Of a stretch of DNA of 64,000 nucleotides, positions 21,338-31,221 are shown piece by piece; the first letter of the stretch is position 1; every line of letters begins with the position of its first letter. Location of the stretch: contig CM070576.1 in assembly GCA_036346355.1 (NCBI GenBank), forward strand, positions 16,289,558-16,353,557. The letters run 5' to 3'. Both the position numbers and the translations under genes were made by a program. Under the pieces are notes generated by a model. That model searched no databases. It saw only the letters and a list, made by a program, of their open reading frames with translations, and had not been told where the DNA came from. Origin of the DNA: Rhipidocladum racemiflorum. Taxonomy: Eukaryota; Streptophyta; Magnoliopsida; Poales; Poaceae.

Positions 21338-24021
21338 GATCCTCTCACGTAATAACCTATCTGGAGAGATCCCTGCTACTTTGTTTGCTAATTCGTCCGC
21401 ACTTAATATGGTTGATCTCCAGATGAATTCTTTGACTGGTCCCATCCCACCTTTTGGTAAGTTTGCAGGCCTCAAATTTCTTTGCCTGACAGAGAACTTT
21501 CTTTCTGGAGGCGTACCTCCTTCAATCGGAAACGTTTCTTCTCTGACTTCTATATTGCTAGGTCAAAATAAATTAGCTGGATTAGTACCAGAAAGTTTGA
21601 GTCACATTCCAAAACTTCTTAAACTGGATCTAAGTTTCAACAGCTTGTCTGGACATGTCCCCTTATCTGTTTACAACATGTCATCACTCACATACTTAAA
21701 CATAGGTAGCAATGGCCTAGTTGGACAGATTCCATCCTACATTGGTTACTCACTGCCAAACCTGCAGTTCTTGATCATGCAAAGCAACCAACTGGAGGGC
21801 CCGATCCCTTCTTCACTGTCCAACGCGTCGAATCTCCTAGTGCTTGATCTTTCAAATAACTCAATAGGTGGCCCTATTCCATCTCTTGGATCCTTGGCAA
21901 ACTTACATCATGTAGTTTTAGAGAGGAATTTGCTAGAAGCAAATGGCTGGTTATTCCTTACATCTCTAACAAATTGCACCCAGCTGACAAAGCTGTCCTT
22001 GGAAGGGAATATTTTGAATGGAAGCCTACCTAGATCAGTTGTTAATCTTTCCACAACGCTAGAATATTTGTCTCTTGGGTCAAACCAAATTTCGGGCTCC
22101 ATACCTGTTGAGATAAGAAATCTTGTTAATCTCACTTTGCTTAGGATGGAAAACAATTTGCTTTGGGGGAGCATACCTTCTACAATTGGGAGACTGCACA
22201 GCCTATTTATTCTAAACCTATCCAAGAACAAATTATCAGGCCAGATCCCTTCCTCAGTAGGTAACATTACTCAACTGGGCCAGCTTTATCTTGACGAGAA
22301 CAATTTGAGTGGAAACATACCTGGTAGTTTAGGTCAGTGCGAGGGACTTCTTGAACTAAACTTGTCTAATAACAACCTTGATGGATCAATACCATTGGAA
22401 CTCTTTCTTGGCCCTCCACTCTTGGATCTCGATTTCTCGCACAACAATCTCACAGGGGAAATACCATTGGTAATTTCCAGTAATGGTGCTCTATTATCCC
22501 TTCACATGGAAGGAAACAAGCTTCACGGACAAATTCCAGCGAGTTTCGGGATGTTACCTTACATCCAGCAGATTAATCTTTCTCGAAATGACTTATCTGG
22601 CACCTTGCCTGAATTTTTTTCGAACATCACTACGTTGGAGAAACTTGATCTATCTTACAACAACTTTGAAGGACCTGTTCCAAGAGGTGGGATCTTTGAA
22701 AATTCTACTGTGGTAGTTTTGGATGGCAACAATAGGCTGTGTGCTAATAGCACATACATGCTAGCATTGCCACCGTGTTATGGCACTGAAAAACAGAACT
22801 TTGTGCCTTTGCTGATAGCAGTAACACCACCGGTTATTATTGCTTTATCATTGTTGTCGTTGTTGTATGTGGTAACTCTTTGGAAGAAAAGGGTAGTGCT
22901 TACATTTCTACAATGCAATGTGATGCTGCGTATATCACATTTTATTGCCCTTCGGAAGAGAAGACAAGTGCAAACATTTCCACTGTACAGGGAGACATTG
23001 AAGAAGGTATCATACGGTGATATCCTTGAAGCTACTAAATGGTTCTCTCCAGTTCATAGAATCAGCTCTACTCGTAATGGATCAATCTTTGTTGGTAGGT
23101 TCAAGTTTGAACATGACCTAGTAGCTATCAAAGTATTCAACTTGAATGAACCCAGTGCAAATGAAAGTTTCTTCACTGAGTGCGAGGTGCTACGGAGCAC
23201 ACGCCATCGAAACATTCTTCAGTCTGTGACCATGTGTTCGACATTAGACACAAGAGGCAATGAGTTCAAAGCACTAGTTTTCCAGTTCATGGCTAATGGC
23301 AGCCTTGAAAGATGGCTTCACCCTAAGCAACAAAATGATATACCAAAGAGAAAGCTAAGCTTAGGTCAGAGGATATGCATAGCCGCAGACGTGGCTTCTG
23401 CTCTCGATTACCTTCACAACCAACGGACGCCTCCTTTGATGCATTGTGATTTGAAGCCAAGCAATATCCTTTTAGATTATGATATGACTGCACGTGTTGG
23501 TGACTTTGGTTCAGTGAAGTTTCTCTCTCCAGTTTCAAGTGGTTCAAATCAATTGATCTGTGTTGGAGGAACAATTGGATACATGGCACCTGGTAGGTTC
23601 ATTTTTTGTTCATATATTTGTGCATGGTTTATCAAGTATTTAAGTGCATCGCTTCACTTTTGCAGAGTATGCAATGGGCTATAAGATCTCAGCAGGAGGT
23701 GATGTTTATAGTTTTGGAGTGCTTCTTCTAGAAATGCTTACTGGAAAGCGGCCGATCGATGATATATTTGTCGATGAACTTTGCCTCCATAAGTTTGTTG
23801 ACTCCATGTTCCCAGATAGGGTTGCAGAGATTCTAGATCCCCATATGGCCCATGAGGAGCACCAAGGAAGTGTAGCAGTATGGATGCAGAGATATATTAT
23901 CCCGGTGGTTGCACTTGGCTTGTCATGTTCCATGGAATCTCCAAAGGATAGACCTGGAATGCAAGATGTTTGTGCAAAACTATCAGCTATCAAAGAAGCT
24001 TTCCTGGAATCTCGTGACTAA
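21338..24021 (+). pseudogene. LRR receptor kinase gene A, 3' part (class XII, non-RD), disrupted
   Basis: After the GATCC duplication the frame resumes in an LRR (ILSRNNLSGEIP) and stays open through about 18 LRRs. A transmembrane helix follows (22801-22884, LSLLSLLYVV), then a basic juxtamembrane segment and a Ser/Thr kinase: VAIK lysine at 23130-23132, HCDLKPSN at 23442, DFG at 23502. The first exon ends at 23592, the intron is 23593-23665 (GT...TTTGCAG, 73 bp, phase 1 inside the APE codon), and the second exon is 23666-24021. Relative to B and C it lacks one 24-residue LRR after NNLDGSIP. The glycine loop is degenerate (STRNGSIFVG). With its 5' end removed by two retroelements it cannot encode a full receptor here, although nothing downstream is broken. 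Confidence 0.88.
23593..23665 (+). other. Kinase intron of gene A
   Basis: GTAGGTTC to CACTTTTGCAG, 73 bp. It splits the Glu codon of the APE motif (G|AG). Same position and length as in gene B. Retention would add about 30 unrelated residues and stop inside the activation segment. Confidence 0.88.
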
Positions 24022-24369
24022 TATTTGGACTCCGTTAGAGCATGCTACTAGGATGTTATTTTACAATGTAATGCTGCCTCCATTCTGGCTTATTTCTGAT
24101 CGTGTTTCTTTATCTTGAAGTGATTTTACTGGTCAGTAAAAAAAAGACATTTCACAGAACAGCCTTGAGATTAATTAGCGGCAGAGGATCCGAGTGTCTT
24201 CAAACCAGTCGCTGACGATCTGAAAATGAGTAGATCACCAGGTTCTTAGTTGTGATTTCCGAGCATGTACGTTGTTCAGGAATAGGATTTACTCACACGA
24301 ATCACGATGTAAAAAAAAATTTCACGCATTCTAGGGCATGTACAATAAGATCGTTTCTACTGGCTCTTA

Positions 24370-24649
24370 GGCGCCGTTTGGTAACTTGGAACCGGGCCGT
24401 TTCTACTAGAATCTAGGAGAAACTTAGCCAAACGGGCTAAAGCTCGGAACGATTCTCCTCGAAACGTTTCTTCTTTTTCCATGCCGGGGTTGAATCACCT
24501 TTAACCCCGTTCCACCCCGATTCACAGAGTTCAGACAGCTAGCCAAACGGTTTCCAGACATTAATTATGATTTTACTTAAAACGTTTCTACCAAGAATCT
24601 GGAACCGTTTCTGTTTCCACTAGAATCTGGAACCGTACCAAACAGGGCC
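24370..24649. mobile_element. Tourist-like MITE (280 bp) downstream of gene A
   Basis: Ends are GGCGCCGTTTGGTA and TACCAAACAGGGCC, inverted repeats of one another apart from a few bases, flanked by TTA on both sides (24367-24369 and 24650-24652). This fits PIF/Harbinger-derived Tourist elements. The same insertion is present downstream of gene B, so it predates that duplication. Confidence 0.8.
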
Positions 24650-25317
24650 TTAGTCTGTATATATCAACTTTGATCTATGTGGAAGAGTGAGAAAAGATGA
24701 AAGAGAAAATATCTAGCTCTTAAACAACAGCCAGTTTTGCACGGGAGTATAGGTAGATTATTTATGTACAAGAGAAAAGAGATAGCTATTGCACAACATC
24801 TAAAGACAACATTTAGAGATAATTATTTACAAGCTGTCTTTTAGCTTACTATTAGCATGTAGTGTGCGTTGCTATTGTACTTGCTCTAAGGGAGTTCAAA
24901 CATTACAATATAGCATTGCCCAACCTAGAATAAAGCCCCCTTTTGTGAGAAAACAAGAGTTTTATTTGTGGGTACGACTAGTTTGAGGGTAAAACTATCA
25001 CTTGTCACAGGAAAAAGGCCTTTAAGGGAGAAAGGGAGCGGGGAAAGGAAGAAGATGGTGTCCTCACCAATGATTTAGTGAGAATGCTTTCAAATTAGCA
25101 ATTCTCTTTATTTATTACTCATGAACAAAAGTTAACATCTTTAAACAGTAGATATAAAATACGCGCCCTATGCAATGGTTTGATTGTCTAACAACTTTAG
25201 CTAGTTCACGAGCTATACAATACTTATGTTCTCTCCTTATCTTCTGAACCTGCCACTCTTCCCAGATTCTGAAACAAACAAAGATTTTATTTCTCGCTAA
25301 TTGAGCATCAATCTCAG

Positions 25318-25425
25318 AAAAGCCTCTTTGATAGCATGGACAAACATCTCACATTTCAGGTTGATCTTTTGGAGTTTCTATGGAACTCGATAAGCCATAT
25401 GCCCAGATGCAGCCAACTGGATGCT
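25318..25425 (-). pseudogene. Antisense relic of a receptor-kinase second exon (near gene A)
   Basis: The minus strand reads as a decayed copy of the kinase C-terminus: a segment like VP-KLQKINLKCEMFVHAIKEAF against SMESPKDRPGMQDVCAKLSAIKEAF of the live genes. Frameshifts and stops are present. A parallel copy is at about 52900-53010. Confidence 0.6.
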
Positions 25426-25977
25426 ACGAGTCTTTTCCTTAAAACCATTGCCAAGCATTGTGCAACGATAAATAAGAAGCACAACAATCACTACAGTTGC
25501 TTCTCTTTTTTTTTATTACATGACAGGACGCGCACATATGGATGCGTTCATAGCACACGTCTAATCTAAAGTGGAGACCAGGGGCTTACGGAACGCGAGG
25601 ACACACTTTGACGACTGAACACACTGACACTCACATATACATGTAATTCCATCTGAGTCATCAGCTCGGATGGAAAATAAGCTACCAGTGTTCAGACCGA
25701 GGTTGGAACGCTGGTGGGCAGCGTCTCTCCCAACGGGAACGGGGCCAGCCAAGCGAGCACGGCTCGCTTCTCACTACGGTTGCTTCTTCCTATTGGAAAT
25801 ATATAAACAATTCTGTCGTGGGTGCAGACTGTTATAGGTATTTGTGAAATCATATGCTGAAAAATTGATTTAGAATTGAATTTGCAAAAATGTGCTTGTT
25901 CATATGTTTTGACAATTCAAAAAAAAAAGTAAGTTTCGCTTTGGCGCCAGACCAAACTTAAAGAAAACAGTAAGTTT

Positions 25978-26350
25978 CCCATGTACAACAGACCAACTTT
26001 TTTGGTCCTTTGTAAACATGCTTTTGACAACCTCATTCTCCCATGTACAACAAACCAAGTTTTTGGTCTGTTGTAAACATGCTTTTGACAACCTCATTTT
26101 CCCATTTACGACAGACCAACTTTTTGATCTGTTGTAAACATGCTTTTGACAACCTTATTCTCCCATGTACAACAGACCAACTTTTTTGGTCCTTTGTAAA
26201 CATGTTTTTTTTGGCAACCTCGTGTTCCCATGTACGACAGACCAACTTTTTGGTCTGTCGTAAATGTGCTTTTGAAGGTTGTTGTGCCAAACGTTATTGA
26301 AAAACAGTAAGTTTTACATGTACGCCGGACCAAATTTTTTGGTCCGTCGT
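25978..26350. repeat. Tandem array of hairpin-forming repeats (about 62 bp, six units)
   Basis: Unit starts are near 25978, 26040, 26101, 26162, 26228 and 26316. Each unit contains an inverted repeat such as ACGACAGACCAA ... TTGGTCTGTCGT around a T-rich loop, then CATGCTTTTGACAACCTC. Units 1 and 4 share the variant GGTCCTTTG. The last unit carries paired changes in both arms (GCCGGACCAA / TTGGTCCGTC), so pairing is largely kept. The source element is not recognised; subterminal repeats of a DNA transposon are possible. Confidence 0.8.
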
Positions 26351-27619
26351 GAATGGGTTTTTGAGTAATTTTGGGATTGAATTTTGAATTTGATTTTGAT
26401 ATTATGAAATTTTTGAGAACTTCATGATGCTTGTTTTGAAGTGGACTTTATGCAATGCTCGTGTGAGTAGTTGCATGGATTGACATTGAGTCAAGTCGTG
26501 GACTTGTGCTCGGATTCGTTTTGTGGTTTGTTCATGTGCAGGTATTGCTCGAGGGCGAACGTGGTCGATGACGGGATCGGAACTAGGTTTATGGAGGAAC
26601 CGAGGTTCGGGACTAGGTTCAGGAGGAACTGAGGTCTTGGTGGTCAAGGATGTCATGCGGGACGTTCGGGCTAAGAGAATGGTGCACATGAAGAATGGTT
26701 AATCACGTGGAATGGCAGGAGGTCATTCGCGTGCAAAGTGTTAGTCACGTGAGAATGGCAGGAGGTCATTCGCGTGCAAAGTGTTAGTCACGTGAGTATG
26801 GTAGGGTTGTCATACGCGTGCAAGAGTTGTACTTGGCCAGGATGGGCCAAGTGGAGTTGTGTTGAATACATACCCCTTCTAAGATTAGGAGTGGGACTCC
26901 TACTAGGATTAGGAATTGTATTCAGGACTCCTTGTGTTTTGCTCCTTTAAATAGGAGGGGTTGTCTCCTGTTGAAGGGTATCGAATCAAGCAGAGCTGAG
27001 CGCATTGAGAGCTTGAGCTCAGTTTTTAGGGTTTGTACTCTTTTGATGGGAGTACTTTAGACAAAGAAATAAAGATCAATTCTTCCAGATCCTTGCGTGC
27101 TACAGTAACCGCGTTGCTACAGTGTCTCTGTTTTGGTTCTTGTTTGCATGCTTGTTCTGGTTCTAGATTGATTTTTGTTCTTTGAATTTTATCTTGATTT
27201 GATACATCAAAACCTTTCTAGAGAATTGATTTAGGGTTTCTCTAAGTTTAGTTGATTAAACTTTTGTCGTTCTTGTTTAATCTTGAAGTTTTGGTTAGAT
27301 TAATTCTCGTCATCTTCTGTCACAGCAAGCTTGCGAGGTTCATAACTTTTGATCCGTAAGTCCGATCGAGCTGATTCTTTTTGGGTTCGATGCGTGTTAG
27401 AATCTAGTTTCTTGTGTCCAAATTTCAGATCGAGCCGACGGTTGGATCTCTGGGAATTCACGTTTCACCGAACCTCTATCATTCTGTTTTTGTCGAAAAC
27501 GAGGCAATTATTTGGTTCTGTTTTGGGGTGAACTTTTAGTAGATCAAGAATTTGGTTTTAGCTTCCGCACAATCATTCACCCCCCTCTGATTGCTATATT
27601 CGTATACTTCGATCCTACA
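26351..27619 (+). repeat. Probable 5' LTR of the copia element (left edge not found)
   Basis: Sequence upstream of the copia primer site ends CTACA at 27619. It contains a TATA-like TTTAAATA at 26946-26953 and three 43 bp tandem repeats at 26698-26830. No second LTR survives, so the left boundary cannot be set by comparison. Confidence 0.5.
26698..26830. repeat. 43 bp tandem repeat, three units
   Basis: Units begin with TAATCACGTG or TTAGTCACGTG near 26699, 26742 and 26785 and share TGGCAGGAGGTCATTCGCG. Each contains a CACGTG core (G-box), a plausible enhancer element in the LTR. Confidence 0.7.
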
Positions 27620-27621
27620 AG

Positions 27622-27633
27622 TGGTATCAGAGC
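27622..27633 (+). other. Primer binding site of the copia element
   Basis: TGGTATCAGAGC, complementary to initiator tRNA-Met, three bases after the presumed LTR end CTACA. Confidence 0.8.
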
Positions 27634-27671
27634 AAGGTTTTTCTAATCTATCTTAACCGGTGATTAGATCA

Positions 27672-27872
27672 ATGGATCGTTATTCGACAAAACCATGTGT
27701 GTTCGATGGTGTTGATTTTCAGTTTTGGAAGGCCAAGATGGAGGCGTTCATCCAAGCACAAGGCTTCACAATTTGGGAGAAGGTCTACAAGCCATATGAA
27801 GTCCCTGCAAACGACAACGTCAACGACACCAATCGCACACATGTTGAAGCAAACAAAGAAGGCGCAACTTGA
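27672..27872 (+). pseudogene. copia gag, N-terminal piece
   Basis: Starts MDRYSTKPCVFDGVDFQFWK, the usual start of copia gag proteins, at the first ATG after the primer site. It runs out of frame at about 27865 in AKARNLIIQ-type sequence, and the protein continues one frame over. A short indel is the likely cause. Confidence 0.8.
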
Positions 27873-29860
27873 TCATCCAAGGTTTGGGACGCAGCGACTT
27901 TGACCGTGTAATCCATCTCAAATCCGCATATGAGGTATGGAAATCTCTTTGTGATTACCATGAGGGTTCTAACACTATTAAAGAGGTTTGTCAAGATCTT
28001 TACAAAAAGAAATACATGCGATTTGAGATGAAACCCGGTGAGTCGCTAGATGACTTCTTTGCACGTTTCAATAAAATTCTTAGTAATCTTCGTGCTGTTG
28101 GAGTTAGCTTTGATGCTGCTGCTAATGCTAGACAATTGCTTGGTGCTTTAGACATGTCTATTTGGGAGATGAAAGTTACATCCATTAGAGAATCTACTGT
28201 CATGAGTACACTTACATTAGATGTTTTGTATTCTAAGTTGAAAACTCATGAGTTGGATGTTTTTGCCAGAAAAGGTAATGTTAAATCAATTGCTTTGATC
28301 TCTAATCCTAACATGTCAAATGCAAATTCTTCTTCTAGTTTTGCCTTGTCCTCCTTGTCTTCTTTAACAGATGTGCAAATAGAAGAATTTCCTGAAGAAG
28401 ACTTGGCACTACTCTCTTCTCGCTTTAACAAAGCTTTGCAAAATGTGAGAATGAGAAAGAGAGGTGGTCCTCCAAGGTGCTATGAGTGTGGTGATCTCAA
28501 CCACATGAGATCAAATTGTCCAAAGCTTGCAGGTAAAGCATCATGGGAGGAGAAGGACAACGACAGAAGAAAAGAGAAAAAGAAGTTCCCTTCAAGTGAT
28601 AGAAAGAAGAAGAGTTTCATCAATCGCAAAGTGGTCCACCGAGTTCTTTCCGCTCTTGAACAAGTCAATTTGAGCGATGTGGATTCGGAGAGCAGCGAGG
28701 ACGATGCAACCCCAAGCAAGCGTGACTTGACGGGGGTGTGTCTCATGGCAAGCAGCAAGGATAGCTTCACCGAGGACGATCACGATAGCGACTTCAATGA
28801 GGTAGATCCTTCTTATGATGAATTAGCTATTGCTGTTGCTCGTCTTGGAAAATTGCTTGACAAACGTGACAAGAAAATTAAGAAACATGACTTCATTGTT
28901 GAATCATTGAATGCTGAAATTGCTAGACTTAAGACTTTGATTCCTAGTGATGATACTTGCAAATCATGTCACTTAATTTACAATGAGCTCACATTGCTTA
29001 GGAAAGAACATGCTCTTCTGTTGCATCTAAATGAGGAAAATGATAAACATGTTAAACATGCTAGCTGTTCCACTGATGATTTGCATGGTTCAACTTCTTG
29101 TTCTAAATGCTCAACTCTTGAATTAAAATTGAAAGATGCAAATGCTAGGATTTCTCAATTGACTGATAATCTGCTTACACATGAGGTTCTTTCATGCTCA
29201 ACTTGTCGCAAGCAAAAAGTAAAAATGGATACTTCCTGCAATAATTGTTTAACTCTTGCTAAGAAAGTTGACTACTTGCAAAATTCGTTGGAACGGTTCA
29301 CTAATGGCAAGAAAAATTTGAACATGATTTTGGATAAATCAAATGTTAGCTCAAATAAGAAAGGTTTAGGATTTGATCTTCATGCTTCATTTGAAACTAA
29401 ACCTTGCACTGTTATTCATGCTCCTTGCAATGACAAAATTGAGATTCTTAATGAGCCTAAAAAGATTGCTTTTAAATCTGCTGGTTTTCTTTCTTCTACT
29501 ATGATGAATGCAAAATGTACTTCTACTGTTAAAGCAAAACCTCATGCTAAGTACACTTGCACTCATTGTGGTAGAGATGGACATCTAGTAGATTTTTGCT
29601 TTAGACTAGCCAAACAGCAAAGGAAAGAAAAGACTAAAGCTAGGACTAACTTTAGAAAAGCACACTTTGCATCTCACTATGTGCCTACGGTGATGCAAAC
29701 ACCTTTTGTTGCTAGAAACACGGAAAAAGGCAAATCTAATTTTGTGCAGAAGAATACTCATGTTGTGCCTACTATTGTGCATCGTGTGTCTCAGTACTGG
29801 ATTCCCAAAAATCTCATTTCTAACCCCAGTACTGAGACCTCGACATGTTTTGCTATATAG
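27866..29860 (+). pseudogene. copia gag, main part with two zinc knuckles
   Basis: An open frame of about 660 codons without its own start, continuing the gag above. It contains the UBN2/gag core (SAYEVWKSLCDYHEGS, GESLDDFFARFNKILSNL), a first knuckle CYECGDLNHMRSNC near 28480, a Lys/Asp-rich stretch, a long helical segment with heptad-like leucines (28800-29330) and a second knuckle CTHCGRDGHLVDFC near 29550. Role: particle assembly and RNA binding. It ends at TAG at 29858-29860 where gag-pol should continue (CAG to TAG is the simplest explanation). Confidence 0.85.
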
Positions 29861-30421
29861 GCTTCTCGCACGAGGAAGGAGAACATATGACTAGTGGATT
29901 CCGGATGCTCACGCCACATGTCCGGTGATAAGAATTGGTTCTCCTCCCTCACTCGTGCATCTCGTGCTGAAAGTGTTACTTTTGGAGATGCTTCTTCCTC
30001 TTCTGTTGTGGCAAAAGGTACAGTAAATGTAAGTGACAAGTTTATGTTCAAAGATGTGGCTTTGGTTGAAAACTTGAAATACAACTTGCTTTCTGTCTCT
30101 CAAATGATTGATGAAGATCTTGAGATAAGCTTTAAGAAAAATGAATGTATAGTGTTAGATGCTTCAGGTTATCTTGTGTTCAAGATTTCTCGTTATGGAA
30201 GAGTATTTAAAGCTGATTTTGATACATCACCTTCTTCTAAGCATAGGTGTCTAGTTGCCAATGTTTCTAAAGATTTATTCTTTTGGCATCGTAGACTTGG
30301 TCATGTTGGATTTGATCATCTTACTCGTGTAAGTGGATTAGATCTCATTCGTGGCTTGCCTAAGCTTAAGGGTGATAGCAATCTAGTTTGCTCTTCTTGT
30401 AGACATGGTAAGATGATCGCT
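29861..30421 (+). pseudogene. copia protease and pre-integrase segment, truncated
   Basis: In the same frame as gag after TAG, a second stop TGA at 29888 replaces a likely TGG Trp codon before LVDSGCSRHMSG, the protease active site (Asp at 29897). FKDVALVENLKYNLLSVSQ and the GAG_pre-integrase motif FFWHRRLGHVGFDHL follow. It breaks off after CSSCRHGKMIA at 30421. The two stops are consistent with C-to-T type changes. Confidence 0.82.
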
Positions 30422-30745
30422 GAACCGTTTGGCGAAAACAGAGTTGTCATACGGTACGGCGAAAATAGAGTTATAGCCGTACGGTACGGTGAAAATAGAG
30501 TTTTCGCCATACGGTACGGCGAAAATAGCTATTATCGCCATACAGTACGACAAAAATAGCTTCTTTCCCCTAAACTCTGACGGCCGACTGTTAACTGCGT
30601 AATTAAGCAGTGGTCGTCGCACTATTTGGCGAAAATAGCTATTTTGCCATACCGTTTGGCGAATAGGTGTTATTTTTGCAATTTTTGTTTTCTGCGTATT
30701 AATACCGCAATTTATTTTTAAAAAAAGTATTATTTAAAAAAATTC
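30422..30745. mobile_element. Right half of a Mutator-like foldback MITE (copy in D region)
   Basis: Matches 54638-54962 of the complete copy, with repeated CCGTACGGTACGG / GCGAAAATAG elements and the right terminal inverted repeat. It is followed by GTTTTAAAAG (30746-30755), one mismatch from the 10 bp target duplication of the complete copy. The left half is replaced by copia sequence. Confidence 0.75.
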
Positions 30746-31100
30746 GTTTTAAAAGCATCTTTTCATCCGAACTTGGCCAGTCATGATTTGTAAAATGAGT
30801 TGAGCTAATCAACGAGAGTCTAACATGTCTCCATTTCTTCAATGTTTTTTTCCCCATGAGCCTTTTCCTGCAATCTGATCCACTGGAGAGTTTGTGCACT
30901 TTATACAATTTTTTTTCATGGGATAAATGAATCTCTGGGCCGGGGCAGAAGTAATCTATATAAATCTACATTCTCGGTGATGTACGGCATGCCACCGGCC
31001 TCCCTGCCATGTCACGCTTTTTTCCTATAGTTTCTACGATGTTTAGCTACAGTAGCTCTACTAGCCTCATATATTTACTACCCATCAAATTTTACAACCA
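30746..31100. other. Flank shared with the E region
   Basis: Non-coding sequence matching about 54963-55317 in order. It shows that D and E descend from one receptor-kinase locus that already held the foldback MITE. No gene seen. Confidence 0.7.
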
Positions 31101-31102
31101 GC

Positions 31103-31132
31103 AGTTAGCTCAGTTGGTAGAGGCTTTGCCGT
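31103..31132 (+). other. tRNA-like A-box relic, truncated
   Basis: GTTAGCTCAGTTGGTAGAGG matches a tRNA D-arm/A box. The B box is missing because receptor-kinase sequence starts at 31133. The longer copy is at 55318-55380. Confidence 0.55.
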
Positions 31133-31221
31133 GACCCCACCGGCGTCCTCAGCTCATGGAACAGCTCACTCAACTTCTGCAGCTAGCAAGGGGTCACCTG
31201 CGGCAGGACACTTCCGTCCCA
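31133..31221 (+). pseudogene. Pseudogene D, fragment 1 (LRR N-terminal cap)
   Basis: Closely matches gene B 48389-48477 (cap region DPAGVLSSWNSSLNFCS). The Trp codon TGG of the cap is TAG here. It starts abruptly after the tRNA-like piece and ends where the gypsy tail begins. Confidence 0.85.

Larger units (their letters stand above)
24022..25845. other. 3' flank of gene A, duplicated downstream of gene B
   Basis: Non-coding sequence closely matching 51564-53405, including the Tourist MITE and the antisense kinase relic. Apart from these I see no gene. The match fades around 25845/53405, just after TTCTGTCGTGGG. Confidence 0.75.
26351..30421 (+). mobile_element. Truncated Ty1/copia retrotransposon (SIRE-like)
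   Basis: The order is LTR region, primer site, large gag with coiled coil and two zinc knuckles, protease, and the pre-integrase zinc segment. The element ends abruptly at 30421 inside CSSCRHGKMIA, where foldback MITE sequence begins. Integrase core, RT, RNase H and the 3' LTR are missing. The long gag suggests the SIRE/Maximus lineage (inference). Confidence 0.85.

Noticed and set aside
25978..26350. CRISPR-like array
   Set aside because: Plant nuclear context, units are contiguous hairpins without unique spacers, and no cas-like genes are present.
27349..27531. Small open frame upstream of copia gag
   Set aside because: Lies within the presumed LTR/leader, shows no similarity to gag and has no conserved counterpart.
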